Of a stretch of DNA of 64,000 bases, positions 16,732 through 26,334 are shown in pieces. The stretch is from Mangrovimonas sp. TPBH4. Its GTDB lineage: Bacteria; Bacteroidota; Bacteroidia; Flavobacteriales; Flavobacteriaceae. The notes under the pieces were generated by a model that saw only the letters and a program-made list of their open reading frames with translations, searched no databases and had not been told where the DNA came from. The stretch spans positions 124,001 through 188,000 of the forward strand of contig NZ_LBIO01000055.1 in the NCBI RefSeq assembly GCF_001280505.1, read 5' to 3'. A program made the position numbers and the translations under genes. The first letter of the stretch is position 1; every line of letters starts with the position of its first letter.

Positions 16732-19410
16732 ATGTCAGAAAAACATACAAAATATTTAAAGCTTTCAGGTTTAGAACCTTTAATAGTCACTCCTGAAAGT
16801 AATTTTATCAATGTAGGGGAGCGAACCAATGTAACCGGGTCTCGCAAGTTTTTAAGGTTGATAAAGGAAGAAAAATACGAGGAGGCCCTAGATGTTGCTA
16901 GAGATCAGGTGGAAGGTGGTGCCCAAATCATCGATGTAAATATGGATGAAGGAATGTTGGATGGTAAAGAAGCCATGGTAACTTTCTTGAATTTGATTGC
17001 TTCGGAACCGGATATTGCCCGTGTACCAATAATGATTGATAGTTCCAAATGGGAGATCATCGAAGCTGGTTTGCAGGTGGTACAAGGGAAATCGGTGGTG
17101 AATTCCATCAGTTTAAAAGAAGGAAAAGAAACTTTCGTGCATCACGCCAAATTGGTAAAGCGCTATGGAGCTGCGGTGATTGTGATGGCATTTGATGAGG
17201 AAGGTCAGGCCGATACTTACCAAAGACGTATCGATATCTGTAAGCGTTCTTATGATATTTTGGTGAATGAGGTGAATTTCCCTCCTGAAGATATTATTTT
17301 CGATCCTAATATTTTTCCTGTGGCTACGGGAATGGAAGAGCACAGGTTAAATGCATTGGATTTTTTCAATGCCACAAAATGGATTCGTGAAAACTTGCCT
17401 TACGCCAATGTTTCAGGAGGGGTGAGTAATGTGTCCTTCTCTTTCAGAGGAAATAATGTAGTACGTGAAGCCATCAATTCAGCATTTTTATTCCATGCCA
17501 TCAAGCACGGAATGAATTTAGGAATTGTGAACCCAACCATGTTGGAGGTATATGACGAAATTCCAAAAGATTTATTGGAGCATGTAGAAGATGTGTTGTT
17601 GGATAGAAGAGATGATGCTACGGAGCGTTTATTGGATTTTGCAGAAACCGTAAAAGGAGATAAAAAGGAAGATGTTGCCAAAGTTTTGGAATGGCGAAGC
17701 GATAGCTTGCAAGACCGTATCACTCATAGTTTGGTGAAGGGAATTGATACGTTCATCATCGAGGATGTTGAGGAAGCAAGATTGACGGTCGAAAGACCTA
17801 TAGAGGTTATTGAAGGCCACTTAATGATTGGGATGAATGTGGTTGGAGATTTGTTTGGTAGTGGGAAAATGTTCTTGCCTCAGGTGGTGAAATCGGCTAG
17901 GGTGATGAAAAAGGCAGTGGCCTATTTGCAACCATTTATTGAAGCAGAAAAGGACGGAAAGCAAGAGTATGCCGGAAAGATTTTGATGGCCACTGTAAAA
18001 GGTGATGTCCACGATATTGGTAAAAATATTGTTAGTGTGGTATTAGGGTGTAACAATTATGAGATTGTAGACCTTGGAGTAATGGTGCCACCAGAAAAAA
18101 TTATAGAAACGGCAAAAGCCGAAAAGGTGGATGCCATTGGTTTGAGCGGATTGATTACACCGTCTTTGGACGAAATGGTGTATCTGTCTAAGGAAATGGA
18201 AAAACAAAAGTTTACCATTCCATTGCTTATTGGAGGAGCAACTACTTCCAGAGCCCATTCTGCTGTGAAAATTGCGCCAAATTATACCCATGCTGTGGTA
18301 CATGTGAATGATGCTTCCAGAGCGGTAACTGTGGTTGGGAATTTGTTGCAGAAGGACAATGCGGTGTACAAAGAACAAATTCGTGAGGAGTATGAAAAAT
18401 TCCGTGAACAGTTTTTAAAGCGCGGGAAAAAGAAGGATTATATAGACATTGAGGAAGCTAGAAAGCGCAAATTCAAAATTGATTGGAATGCTGCAGACAT
18501 TGTAAAGCCAAAGCAACTGGGGGTTCAGGTGGTAGAAGATTTCGATATCACCAAATTGGAAGCTTATATTGATTGGAGTCCGTTTTTTAGAAGTTGGGAT
18601 TTACACGGGAAATATCCTGAAATCTTGAAAGATGAGGTGGTTGGACAGCATGCGTCCGAATTGTATGCCGATGCACAAGTATTGCTAAAACGTATTTTTG
18701 ATGAGAAGTTATTGGGGGTCAAAGCGGTTTTTGGATTGTTCCCTGGCAATACGGTGAATGATGATGATATTGAAGTGTATGATGAATCTGGAGCTGTAGA
18801 AGCAACGTTCTTAACCTTACGTCAGCAATTGGATAAGCGTGAAGGCGTGGCAAATTTTGCCTTGTCGGATTTCGTGGCACCTAAAGAAATAGGAAAACAG
18901 GATTACATAGGTTGTTTTTGTGTGAGTACTGGTTTTGGAACGGCGGAATTGGCCAAGCAATTTGAGGATAACCATGACGATTATAATTCCATCATGATCA
19001 AAGCGCTTGCCGATCGTTTAGCGGAAGCTTACGCTGAATATTTGCATAAGGAAGTTAGAACGGATATTTGGGGCTATGCGCAAGGCGAGAATTTATCCAA
19101 TGAAGAATTGATCAAAGAGAGTTATAAAGGTATACGTCCAGCTCCGGGATATCCAGCCTGTCCAGACCACTTGGAAAAGAAAACCATCTGGAAATTGTTG
19201 CAGGTAAAGGAAAACATTGGGGTAGAGTTGACCGATAGTTTGGCCATGTGGCCAGCGGCTAGTGTAAGTGGTTACTATTTTGCCAACAAAGACGCCAAAT
19301 ATTTTGGGTTGGGTAAAATAACCGAAGACCAATTGAAGGATTATGCGAAGCGTAGAGGGATTTCAAATGATGAGGCCGAAAAATGGCTGAATCCAAATTT
19401 GGCTGATTAA
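16732..19410 (+). CDS. metH: Methionine synthase, pterin-, B12- and SAM-binding part (split MetH)
   Basis: An 892-residue protein carrying the methyltetrahydrofolate-binding domain ([16 protein letters not shown] at residue 25), the cobalamin cap, and the B12-binding domain with DVHDIGKN. His427 there is the lower axial ligand, equivalent to His759 of the E. coli enzyme. A C-terminal reactivation domain binds SAM ([12 protein letters not shown] near 800). Together with the preceding gene it transfers the methyl group from methyltetrahydrofolate to homocysteine. It shares the riboswitch-controlled transcript with the first part and with metF. The enzyme needs cobalamin; no B12 synthesis genes are in the window except the shared SUMT step. 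Confidence 0.95.
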   Translation: MSEKHTKYLKLSGLEPLIVTPESNFINVGERTNVTGSRKFLRLIKEEKYEEALDVARDQVEGGAQIIDVNMDEGMLDGKEAMVTFLNLIASEPDIARVPIMIDSSKWEIIEAGLQVVQGKSVVNSISLKEGKETFVHHAKLVKRYGAAVIVMAFDEEGQADTYQRRIDICKRSYDILVNEVNFPPEDIIFDPNIFPVATGMEEHRLNALDFFNATKWIRENLPYANVSGGVSNVSFSFRGNNVVREAINSAFLFHAIKHGMNLGIVNPTMLEVYDEIPKDLLEHVEDVLLDRRDDATERLLDFAETVKGDKKEDVAKVLEWRSDSLQDRITHSLVKGIDTFIIEDVEEARLTVERPIEVIEGHLMIGMNVVGDLFGSGKMFLPQVVKSARVMKKAVAYLQPFIEAEKDGKQEYAGKILMATVKGDVHDIGKNIVSVVLGCNNYEIVDLGVMVPPEKIIETAKAEKVDAIGLSGLITPSLDEMVYLSKEMEKQKFTIPLLIGGATTSRAHSAVKIAPNYTHAVVHVNDASRAVTVVGNLLQKDNAVYKEQIREEYEKFREQFLKRGKKKDYIDIEEARKRKFKIDWNAADIVKPKQLGVQVVEDFDITKLEAYIDWSPFFRSWDLHGKYPEILKDEVVGQHASELYADAQVLLKRIFDEKLLGVKAVFGLFPGNTVNDDDIEVYDESGAVEATFLTLRQQLDKREGVANFALSDFVAPKEIGKQDYIGCFCVSTGFGTAELAKQFEDNHDDYNSIMIKALADRLAEAYAEYLHKEVRTDIWGYAQGENLSNEELIKESYKGIRPAPGYPACPDHLEKKTIWKLLQVKENIGVELTDSLAMWPAASVSGYYFANKDAKYFGLGKITEDQLKDYAKRRGISNDEAEKWLNPNLAD

Positions 19411-19475
19411 TTTAGAAGCCGCAATTAGTAAGAAAGAGACAGTAATTAAACACTTTTCCAACTGAGGGAAATATT

Positions 19476-20429
19476 ATGAAAGTAACAGATCATATCAAAC
19501 AGGCCAAGGGCAAAACATTGTTTTCATTTGAAATCATACCTCCCAAAAAGGGGAGCAATATTCAGGAGCTATATAACAATATTGATCCTTTAATGGAGTT
19601 TAAACCGCCATTTATTGATGTCACTACGTCTCGTGAAGAGTACGTGTATATTGATAGAAATGGTTTGTTGGATAGAAAGATTACAAGAATGCGCCCAGGA
19701 ACAGTTGGAATCTGTGCGTCGATAAAACATAAGTACAATGTAGATACGGTGCCTCACGTATTGTGTGGTGGGTTTACAAAGGAAGAAACCGAATATGTAT
19801 TGGTAGACTGTCACTATCTAGGGATTGAAAATGTTATGGCGTTGCGTGGTGATGCCATGAGCCACCAAAAGTATTTTGAGCCAGCAAAAGGGGGGCATAC
19901 CTATGCCAGTGAATTGGTAAAACAGATTCAGGATTTGAATGAGGGGAAATACCTTCATGATGTTATTGAAGCCGATGATAGAGCTGACTTTTGTATTGGT
20001 GTAGCGGGATACCCAGAAAAGCACATCGAAGCACCTTCACTTCAAACGGATTTGAAGCGTTTAAAGGAAAAGGTGGATGCTGGTGCTGATTATGTGGTGA
20101 CACAAATGTTCTTCGATAACAAGCGTTATTTCGAATTTGTAAAGGCTGCTAAAGAAGCAGGGATTGATGTGCCAATCATTCCGGGGATTAAACCTATTGC
20201 AGTAAAGCGCCATTTACAGTTGTTGCCACATGTGTTTAAAATTGATTTGCCAGAAGAATTGATTTCGGCTGTAGAAAACAGCAAAGACAATAAAGCAGTA
20301 CGCCAAGTAGGTATAGAATGGGCTATTCAACAGTCTAAGGAATTATTGGAGGCAGGAGTGCCTGTGTTGCACTATTACTCTATGGGGAAAAGTGACAATA
20401 TAAAGGCTATAGCAGAACATTTGTTTTAA
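19476..20429 (+). CDS. metF: Methylenetetrahydrofolate reductase
   Basis: FAD enzyme of 317 residues that reduces 5,10-methylene- to 5-methyltetrahydrofolate, the methyl donor of the adjacent methionine synthase. Typical segments are TLFSFEIIPPKKG at residue 14 (with the catalytic Glu), DVTTSREE, GIENVMALRGDA, DYVVTQMFFDN and PIIPGIKPI. It lies 65 bases after metH and is presumably the last gene of the SAM-responsive operon. A small leader stretch before the ATG at 19476 shows no further regulatory structure. Confidence 0.95.
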   Translation: MKVTDHIKQAKGKTLFSFEIIPPKKGSNIQELYNNIDPLMEFKPPFIDVTTSREEYVYIDRNGLLDRKITRMRPGTVGICASIKHKYNVDTVPHVLCGGFTKEETEYVLVDCHYLGIENVMALRGDAMSHQKYFEPAKGGHTYASELVKQIQDLNEGKYLHDVIEADDRADFCIGVAGYPEKHIEAPSLQTDLKRLKEKVDAGADYVVTQMFFDNKRYFEFVKAAKEAGIDVPIIPGIKPIAVKRHLQLLPHVFKIDLPEELISAVENSKDNKAVRQVGIEWAIQQSKELLEAGVPVLHYYSMGKSDNIKAIAEHLF

Positions 20430-20438
20430 TTATTCTGC

Positions 20439-20446
20439 TATTTTTG
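20439..20446 (+). promoter_or_regulatory. -7 promoter element before the PagL-like gene
   Basis: TATTTTTG, a perfect TAnnTTTG, lies 16 bases before the ATG at 20463. A TTTG at 20420-20423 is only 15 bases upstream, closer than usual, so promoter strength is uncertain. Confidence 0.4.
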
Positions 20447-20462
20447 CCCCATAATCCAGCCT

Positions 20463-21557
20463 ATGAAGCATCTATTTTCCTGCCTATTTTTTTTATGGAT
20501 CGGAGTTCTTTTTTCTCAAGAAACTGAGTCCAAGTCTTCTACTGTGGAAGTCAATTATTTTAAAGGGAACATAGCGCTTCATAACAACAGCATTCTACAT
20601 TTAATCAAGGGACATCCCGAGGGTTTTATTGTTAGTTGGAACAAGAAAACCTTTGGGTTCAACGATTGGGAACAGCGTTATAATTATCCAGATTATGGTG
20701 TGTCCTTTGCCTATCAAAATTTAAAGAATGATGTTTTGGGGAACAACTATTCTCTATATGCCCATTACAACTTCTACTTTTTTAAGCGTAATTTAATGCT
20801 GCGTATTGGTCAAGGATTGGCATATACCACAAATCCTTATGATAAGTATGATAACTTTAAAAATGTGGCCTTTGGGTCGCATGTGTTGAGCAGTACTTAT
20901 TTGATGCTGAATTATAAAAAAGAACGCATTTTTGATAGATTTGGAATTCAGGGTGGTTTGAGCTTGATTCATTATTCCAATGCCAATGTAAAGGCGCCCA
21001 ATACTAGCGTGAATTCCATGACGTTAAATGTAGGGGTGGTTTACAGTTTGGAGGAAAGTGATCCTGAGTATGTCGACGATTTAACAAAGGAGAAATTTAC
21101 TGAACCCATCAAATATAATTTGGTGTTTAGAACAGGAATCAATGAAAGCGACGTCATAGACAGTGGAAGGTTTCCCTTTTATGTGTTGTCTGCCTATGCA
21201 GATAAACGTTTGGGGCATATAAGTGCCATTCAGTTGGGGGCTGATGCGTTTTTCTCAAAATTTCTAAAGGAATTGATTTACTACCAATCGGTGGCTTTTC
21301 CAGAGGAAAATGTTTCTGGGGATGAAGATTGGAAGCGGGTTGGGATTTTTGCAGGTCACGAATTGTTCATCAATAAAATGTCGGTGGTAACCCAAGTAGG
21401 ATACTATGTATATTATCCTTTCGATTTTGAGGGGCGCACCTATTTTAGAGTAGGTTTAAAACGTTATTTTGGAGATAAAGTTTTTGCTGCTTTAACATTG
21501 AAGTCGCATGGAGCTAAAGCAGAAGCCGTTGAACTAGGAGTTGGAATTCGATTATAG
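20463..21557 (+). CDS. Lipid A 3-O-deacylase (PagL-like, acyloxyacyl hydrolase family)
   Basis: Predicted outer-membrane beta-barrel enzyme removing an acyl chain from lipid A. A signal peptide of about 18 residues (hydrophobic LFSCLFFLWIGVLFS) is followed by alternating aromatic-rich strands. The PagL signature HYSNANVKAPNTSVN carries the catalytic pair His170 and Ser172. At 364 residues it is longer than the 150-180 residue Pseudomonas type; extra strands flank the PagL core, as is common in Bacteroidota. It is followed after two bases by a lipoprotein gene, which suggests a small envelope operon. The family assignment rests mainly on the HxS motif and barrel pattern. Confidence 0.8.
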   Translation: MKHLFSCLFFLWIGVLFSQETESKSSTVEVNYFKGNIALHNNSILHLIKGHPEGFIVSWNKKTFGFNDWEQRYNYPDYGVSFAYQNLKNDVLGNNYSLYAHYNFYFFKRNLMLRIGQGLAYTTNPYDKYDNFKNVAFGSHVLSSTYLMLNYKKERIFDRFGIQGGLSLIHYSNANVKAPNTSVNSMTLNVGVVYSLEESDPEYVDDLTKEKFTEPIKYNLVFRTGINESDVIDSGRFPFYVLSAYADKRLGHISAIQLGADAFFSKFLKELIYYQSVAFPEENVSGDEDWKRVGIFAGHELFINKMSVVTQVGYYVYYPFDFEGRTYFRVGLKRYFGDKVFAALTLKSHGAKAEAVELGVGIRL

Positions 21558-21559
21558 GT

Positions 21560-22306
21560 ATGAGAAAGTTAATTTACATTTTCGTTTTATTATTGATAGT
21601 TGCTTGCGACAGTGAGAACGCCAATGATTGTTTTCAAACTTCAGGAAGCATCATTCAGCAGGAATTTGAAGTGCAAGAATTTGAACGGATTTTGGTGAAC
21701 AGGGATATAGAAGTGATTCTAGCTGAAGGTGATTTTCAGGTTTTGGTTGAAACAGGTGAGAACCTTATCAATGATGTATCTGTAAAAGTAGTGGATGGAG
21801 AGTTGCAATTAGCCGACAATAATACTTGTAACTATGTGCGGGACTATGGTGTGACCAAAATGTATGTAACGGCACCGAATATTAAAACCATAAGAAGTTC
21901 TACACAATACGATATTTCTTCGAAAGGGACCTTAAATTTTCCGATCCTTCAATTGCTGTCTGAAGATTACAATGCACCTGATAGTTTTACTACAGGAGAT
22001 TTTAGGTTGGATGTCAATGCTTCTGAAGTGAAAATTGTAGCCAACAATATGGCGTCTTTCTACATTACAGGGCAAACCGAAAATTTATTTGTTGGTTTTT
22101 ATGCTGGAGCAGGACGTTTTGAAGGTGAAGCCCTGATTGCTCAGCATGTGGATATTTATCACCGCGGGAGCAATGATATGATTGTAAATCCCCAACAATC
22201 TTTATCTGGAGAAATTTTAGGGCCTGGAGATGTGATTTCTCTAAACGAACCTTCAGAGGTTACCTTGGAAACCTTGTATACCGGAAATTTAATTTTCCAG
22301 AACTAG
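21560..22306 (+). CDS. DUF2807 (GIN domain) lipoprotein
   Basis: A 248-residue predicted lipoprotein. The signal peptide ends in the lipobox VACDS, with Cys near residue 17. The rest resembles the head GIN (DUF2807) fold, a beta-helix of repeated short strands (FERILVNRDIEVILAEGDFQ, VKVVDGELQLADNN, IKTIRSSTQYDISS). The function of the family is not established. It begins two bases after the PagL-like gene and converges with gldA, so it ends the transcript. A surface or periplasmic adhesive or structural role would be a guess. Confidence 0.8.
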   Translation: MRKLIYIFVLLLIVACDSENANDCFQTSGSIIQQEFEVQEFERILVNRDIEVILAEGDFQVLVETGENLINDVSVKVVDGELQLADNNTCNYVRDYGVTKMYVTAPNIKTIRSSTQYDISSKGTLNFPILQLLSEDYNAPDSFTTGDFRLDVNASEVKIVANNMASFYITGQTENLFVGFYAGAGRFEGEALIAQHVDIYHRGSNDMIVNPQQSLSGEILGPGDVISLNEPSEVTLETLYTGNLIFQN

Positions 22307-22318
22307 AAGAGCATTCCT

Positions 22319-23215
22319 TTATTTATTGGTCAATTCCCTGAACAAACTTTCCAAACTTTCATTCTTTTGGTTCAGTTGAAGGATTTTGAGTTCGTTATCA
22401 TGGGCAAAATCAAACACATGAGAGCGCATGTCCTTTGATGTGGAAAACGTGATTTCATATACAAAATCATGAACATTAACTACCGATTTTACATGAGGCA
22501 ATTTTTGTAAAAAGGCTTCTTCTACACGGTAATCAAATTCAACAATCACGGTTTGGTCTTTCCCTTCCCTAAGTTCAGAAAGGCGTTTGTCTGCCACTAT
22601 TTCACCCTTGTTGATAATGATTACTCGGTCGCACATGGCTTCCACTTCTTGCATGATATGTGTAGATAAAAATACGGTTTTTTCCTTTCCAACATTTTTA
22701 ATCAGTTGCCTGATGTCAACCAATTGGTTGGGATCCAATCCTGTGGTAGGTTCGTCCAAAATCAACACATCTGGGTTGTGAAGGAGAGCATTGGCCAATC
22801 CAACACGTTGACGATATCCTTTTGAGAGCTGACCAATTTTTTTGTGGGCTTCGGGTGTTAATCCAGTAAGTTCAATGACTTCGGCAATTCTCTCTTTGGC
22901 TACATTGTAGACACCTGCATTAAAATGGAGGTATTCCTTAACATACATTTCCAAATAAAGCGGATTGTGTTCTGGTAAATAGCCAACATGTTTCTGTACC
23001 TCTTTAGAAGCGGAGTTCACATCAAAATCACACACTTTAGCTTCCCCGCTGCTGGCTTCGATATAAGTGGTCAAGATTTTCATCATGGTTGATTTTCCAG
23101 CACCATTGGGGCCTAAAAAACCAACAATTTCACCTTTGTTCACTTGGAAAGAAACATCGTTCAAGGCCTTTTGTGTGCCGTAAACCTTGGATATGTGTGC
23201 AACTGCTATTGACAT
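22319..23215 (-). CDS. gldA: Gliding-motility ABC transporter ATP-binding protein GldA
   Basis: ATPase subunit, 298 residues, of the GldA-GldF-GldG ABC transporter associated with flavobacterial gliding and type IX secretion. Walker A is GPNGAGKST near residue 35, the signature is LSKGYRQRVGLA, Walker B is VLILDEPTTGLDP, and the switch His is in STHIMQEVEA. A C-terminal regulatory tail of about 80 residues follows the ATPase core. Closely related ATPases of other exporters are hard to exclude, but the full-length pattern and presence of gldB and gldC in the window support GldA. gldF and gldG are not adjacent. Confidence 0.82.
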   Translation of the reverse strand: MSIAVAHISKVYGTQKALNDVSFQVNKGEIVGFLGPNGAGKSTMMKILTTYIEASSGEAKVCDFDVNSASKEVQKHVGYLPEHNPLYLEMYVKEYLHFNAGVYNVAKERIAEVIELTGLTPEAHKKIGQLSKGYRQRVGLANALLHNPDVLILDEPTTGLDPNQLVDIRQLIKNVGKEKTVFLSTHIMQEVEAMCDRVIIINKGEIVADKRLSELREGKDQTVIVEFDYRVEEAFLQKLPHVKSVVNVHDFVYEITFSTSKDMRSHVFDFAHDNELKILQLNQKNESLESLFRELTNK

Positions 23216-23232
23216 ATAGAGAATTGTTTGTT

Positions 23233-23265
23233 CAAAAATAGTAATTATATAGTTTAAACCTTCAA
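23233..23265 (-). promoter_or_regulatory. gldA: Promoter of gldA
   Basis: On the minus strand TATTTTTG (23240-23233) matches the -7 consensus, and TTG (23265-23263) lies 22 bases upstream. The start codon follows 17 bases after the -7 element. Confidence 0.5.
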
Positions 23266-23320
23266 TGGGAGTAAATTCGTGAAAAAAAATGGAAATGAAT
23301 AAAAAAATAGAGGCGAGTAC

Positions 23321-23350
23321 TTTGATTTGTGGAAATATTAATTACTTTAG
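23321..23350 (+). promoter_or_regulatory. Promoter of the phe/tyr operon
   Basis: TTTG at 23321-23324 and TACTTTAG at 23343-23350 are separated by 18 bases; the -7 element has one mismatch to TAnnTTTG. Transcription would start about 10 bases before the leader peptide start at 23366. Confidence 0.5.
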
Positions 23351-23365
23351 CAATTCGTAAATACA

Positions 23366-23443
23366 ATGAACACAAATAATTATACATATTTTAATTGGTT
23401 TTATTTCTTTTTTAGCAAAAGGAACGAGACTCTGTATGTATAA
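23366..23443 (+). CDS. Leader peptide of the phenylalanine/tyrosine operon
   Basis: A 25-residue open reading frame, too short for usual gene calling. Residues 6-16 read YTYFNWFYFFF: nine aromatic residues of eleven (three Tyr, five Phe, one Trp), and another Tyr is at position 24. The following gene is pheA. Such runs are the hallmark of attenuator leader peptides like E. coli PheL. Its 3' part (CGAGACT, 23425-23431) is complementary to the 5' arm of the terminator before pheA. Ribosome stalling at scarce Phe or Tyr would therefore favour readthrough. The peptide itself has no expected function. Confidence 0.88.
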   Translation: MNTNNYTYFNWFYFFFSKRNETLYV

Positions 23444-23499
23444 TTTATAGCCATAAATTTAATATATAAGTCTCGATGAAAATCGGGACTTTTTTTTTA
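23425..23499 (+). terminator. Transcription attenuator upstream of pheA
   Basis: The terminator is a perfect 10-bp stem, AAGTCTCGAT (23468-23477) with ATCGGGACTT (23482-23491; one G-T pair), with a GAAA loop and eight or more T. The competing antiterminator pairs CGAGACT (23425-23431, inside the leader reading frame) with AGTCTCG (23469-23475). The loop between holds a 7-bp hairpin AATTTAT/ATAAATT (23442-23459). A ribosome at the leader stop codon would cover the antiterminator's first arm and allow termination. Stalling on the aromatic codons leaves it free. Confidence 0.9.
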
Positions 23500-23500
23500 C

Positions 23501-24328
23501 ATGATAAAGTCAGTTGCAATACAGGGAATAAAGGGGTCTTTTCATCATATAGTCTGTCAACAATATTTTAATGATGATGTCATCATTGATGAATGCTTGT
23601 CTTTTGATAATTCGGTAAACAGTTTACTTAGCGGTAAAAGTGATGCGGTAATTATGGCCATAGAAAACTCCATTGCGGGTTCTATAATTCCTAATTACGC
23701 CTTAATCGATACTCATAACTTGCATGTTATTGGGGAGCACTATTTGGATATTCAGCATCATTTAATGGCCTTGCCAAATCAATCCATCGAAGAGATTCAT
23801 GAGGTGTATTCACATCCTATGGCCTTGCTGCAGTGTAAGGAGTTTTTTAAAGAATATCCACACATCAAGTTGATTGAAGACAAGGATACAGCTGAGGTAG
23901 CGGAGCGAATCAAAACCAAGGGGCTTAAAAATGTGGCAGCCATTGCCAGTAGGTTGGCGGCGGAATTATTCGAGCTTCAAATCTTGGCGGAAAGTATCCA
24001 AACCATTTCTCATAACGAGACTCGTTTTGTGATTGTGAAAAAGCAAAATTCTGAAATTCCTAAAGAAGAAATCAATAAAGCGTCCTTGAAGTTTGAATTG
24101 GACCATAAACGTGGTAGCTTAGCTACAGTGCTTAATGTGATGAGTGATTGTAAATTGAACTTAACCAAAATACAGTCCTTGCCAAAAATAGAGACGCCAT
24201 GGAAGTATGCCTTTTTTGTGGATGTCACTTTTGAAGCCTATGCCGATTATGACAAGGCGAAGTCTATTTTAAAAATCATGTCTCAGGACCTAAAAATATT
24301 GGGCGAATATAAAAACGCTAAACTATGA
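23501..24328 (+). CDS. pheA: Prephenate dehydratase
   Basis: Converts prephenate to phenylpyruvate, the last specific step to phenylalanine before transamination. The 275-residue protein has the PDT catalytic domain (residues 1-180; AIENSIAGSI near 55, NETRF near 168) and a C-terminal ACT domain (KRGSLATVLNVMSDCKLNLTK) that binds phenylalanine for feedback inhibition. It lacks the chorismate mutase domain of E. coli PheA; that activity is fused to the DAHP synthase of the same operon. It is the first gene after the attenuator, and its stop overlaps the next start (ATGA). Confidence 0.93.
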   Translation: MIKSVAIQGIKGSFHHIVCQQYFNDDVIIDECLSFDNSVNSLLSGKSDAVIMAIENSIAGSIIPNYALIDTHNLHVIGEHYLDIQHHLMALPNQSIEEIHEVYSHPMALLQCKEFFKEYPHIKLIEDKDTAEVAERIKTKGLKNVAAIASRLAAELFELQILAESIQTISHNETRFVIVKKQNSEIPKEEINKASLKFELDHKRGSLATVLNVMSDCKLNLTKIQSLPKIETPWKYAFFVDVTFEAYADYDKAKSILKIMSQDLKILGEYKNAKL

Positions 24329-25470
24329 TTACAGTAGCTGACAGGTTACATACAGTGGAGGAATATTATTTCTCGAAAAAACTGAAGGAAGTGGCATTGC
24401 TAAAGGCACATGGCAAGCCTATTATCAATTTAGGAATTGGAAGCCCAGATTTGGAGCCACCCATGAAAGTGTTGGCAGCTATTACAGATAGTCTGTCTGA
24501 TCCTTCGGCGCATAAATATCAAAGCTACTATGGTTTGCCAGAGCTGCGGGAAGCCATTACGGTGTTTTACCGAGAGAGGTTTGAAGTGGCTTTAAGCCCG
24601 ACAACAGAAGTGTTGCCGCTTATGGGAAGTAAGGAAGGCATCATGCATATTTCCATGGCTTTTTTAAATGAAGGCGATGAGGTGTTGATTCCCAATCCGG
24701 GATATCCAACCTATACTTCTGTGACCAAATTGGTGGGAGGTGTGCCTGTGTTCTACGATTTAAATGAAGAAGGTAAATGGTTGCCGGACTTGATCGAACT
24801 GGAAAAGCAGGATTTGAGTAAGGTGAAGTTGATGTGGCTAAGCTATCCGCACATGCCAACTGGAGCTGTAGCGCCAAACAAGTTTTATGATGATGTGATT
24901 GCTTTTGCCAAACGTAATAACATTCTATTGGTGAATGACAACCCATATAGTTTTATTTTGAATGAACATCCTAGAAGCATCTTGAAATACAAAGGCGCGA
25001 AGGATTGCTGTTTGGAATTGAATTCGTTGAGTAAAACGTTTAACATGGCCGGTTGGCGAGTAGGAATGGTTTTGGGAAAATCAGATTATATCAATGCCAT
25101 CGTCAAGGTAAAAAGCAATATGGATTCTGGTATGTTTTACGGTATACAAAAAGGTAGCATTGAAGCCTTAAAATGTTCTGAAATGTGGTATGTAAGCCTT
25201 AACAGTGTCTATGAAAAGCGTCGGGAGTTGGTTTGGAAATTGGCCGAAGCATTAAACTGTACTTTTGATAGAACTGCCACGGGAATGTTCGTCTGGGCAA
25301 AGTTGCCTGATTTTGTAAAGGCCGAAGAATTTATAGATGTATTATTGAAGAACAATTCCATTTTTATTGCTCCGGGAACTGTGTTTGGAAGTAATGGAGA
25401 AGGCTATATTCGGTTTTCATTGTGTGCCCCAATAGAAGATATAGAAGAAGCGATAGCTAGAGTTAAGTAG
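24325..25470 (+). CDS. Class I/II aminotransferase (aromatic amino acid type)
   Basis: PLP aminotransferase of 381 residues, fold type I. The PLP lysine is Lys237 in NSLSKTFNMAGWRVG; NDNPYSFI carries the cofactor-binding Asp/Tyr region, and LPLMGSKEGI is the phosphate cup. Its place between pheA and tyrA suggests that it transaminates phenylpyruvate and 4-hydroxyphenylpyruvate (or prephenate) with glutamate as donor. The fold alone would also fit aspartate, alanine or diaminopimelate aminotransferases, so substrate assignment rests on context. It overlaps pheA by four bases and is followed by tyrA after one base. Confidence 0.85.
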   Translation: MITVADRLHTVEEYYFSKKLKEVALLKAHGKPIINLGIGSPDLEPPMKVLAAITDSLSDPSAHKYQSYYGLPELREAITVFYRERFEVALSPTTEVLPLMGSKEGIMHISMAFLNEGDEVLIPNPGYPTYTSVTKLVGGVPVFYDLNEEGKWLPDLIELEKQDLSKVKLMWLSYPHMPTGAVAPNKFYDDVIAFAKRNNILLVNDNPYSFILNEHPRSILKYKGAKDCCLELNSLSKTFNMAGWRVGMVLGKSDYINAIVKVKSNMDSGMFYGIQKGSIEALKCSEMWYVSLNSVYEKRRELVWKLAEALNCTFDRTATGMFVWAKLPDFVKAEEFIDVLLKNNSIFIAPGTVFGSNGEGYIRFSLCAPIEDIEEAIARVK

Positions 25471-25471
25471 T

Positions 25472-26323
25472 ATGAAAAATATTTACATCATAGGAATTGG
25501 ATTGATTGGCGGAAGCATTGCCAAAGATATTAAGCGTTTGACTCCGGATTCGGTGATTTATGGTATTGACCATAATCCAAAACATTTGGAACAGGCCAAG
25601 GAATTGGGAATTATAGATGAAAAGTCCACCATGGAAACATTGTCTAAAGCAGATATTGTTATAGTGACTGTCCCTGTGGATGCTACTGTAAAACTTTTAC
25701 CTGAAGTCTTGGATTTGGTACATGACGATGCCTTGGTAATTGATGCCGGTTCCACCAAAAATGACATTTGTAAAGTGGTGGAAAATCATCCAAAACGAAG
25801 AAATTTTTTGGCCACCCATCCCATTGCGGGAACTGAGTTTTCAGGGCCTTCGGCTGCTATTGAAGGCTTGTTTGTTGGGAAAACCAACATTATTTGCGAG
25901 GTGGAAAAAACGGCCTTCAAACTGCAGGAGTTAGCATTAAATATTTTCAAAATTATGGGCATGCGAATTCGGTATATGAATCCAGAGGCGCATGACAAAC
26001 ACATTGCCTATGTATCGCATTTGTCGCATATCAGTTCCTTTATGTTGGGGAAAACCGTGATTGAAAAGGAAAAAAATGAGCGTGATATTTTTGACTTGGC
26101 AGGAAGTGGATTTGAGAGTACGGTGCGTTTGGCTAAAAGTTCACCAGAAATGTGGACTCCAATTTTTAAGCAGAACAAAGTCAATGTCATTGAAACCTTG
26201 GAAGAGTATATAGACAACCTCACAAGATTCAAGGAGTTTATGAAGGCCGACGAGTTTGATGAAATTTACAATGAAATGAAGAGTACCAACCATATTAAAG
26301 TCATATTAAAAGGAATCGTTTAA
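25472..26323 (+). CDS. tyrA: Prephenate dehydrogenase
   Basis: NAD-dependent oxidative decarboxylation of prephenate to 4-hydroxyphenylpyruvate for tyrosine. It has an N-terminal Rossmann motif IIGIGLIGGSIAKDI at residue 5 and VTVPVDATVKLL. DAGSTKNDIC precedes the catalytic His region THPIAGTEFSGP near 113, and the helical C-terminal domain includes HIAYVSHLSHISSF. At 283 residues it has no ACT domain, so feedback control must act through the attenuator or other enzymes. Arogenate preference cannot be ruled out. Tight spacing within the operon supports the role. Confidence 0.93.
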   Translation: MKNIYIIGIGLIGGSIAKDIKRLTPDSVIYGIDHNPKHLEQAKELGIIDEKSTMETLSKADIVIVTVPVDATVKLLPEVLDLVHDDALVIDAGSTKNDICKVVENHPKRRNFLATHPIAGTEFSGPSAAIEGLFVGKTNIICEVEKTAFKLQELALNIFKIMGMRIRYMNPEAHDKHIAYVSHLSHISSFMLGKTVIEKEKNERDIFDLAGSGFESTVRLAKSSPEMWTPIFKQNKVNVIETLEEYIDNLTRFKEFMKADEFDEIYNEMKSTNHIKVILKGIV

Positions 26324-26334
26324 AACAGAGCATT

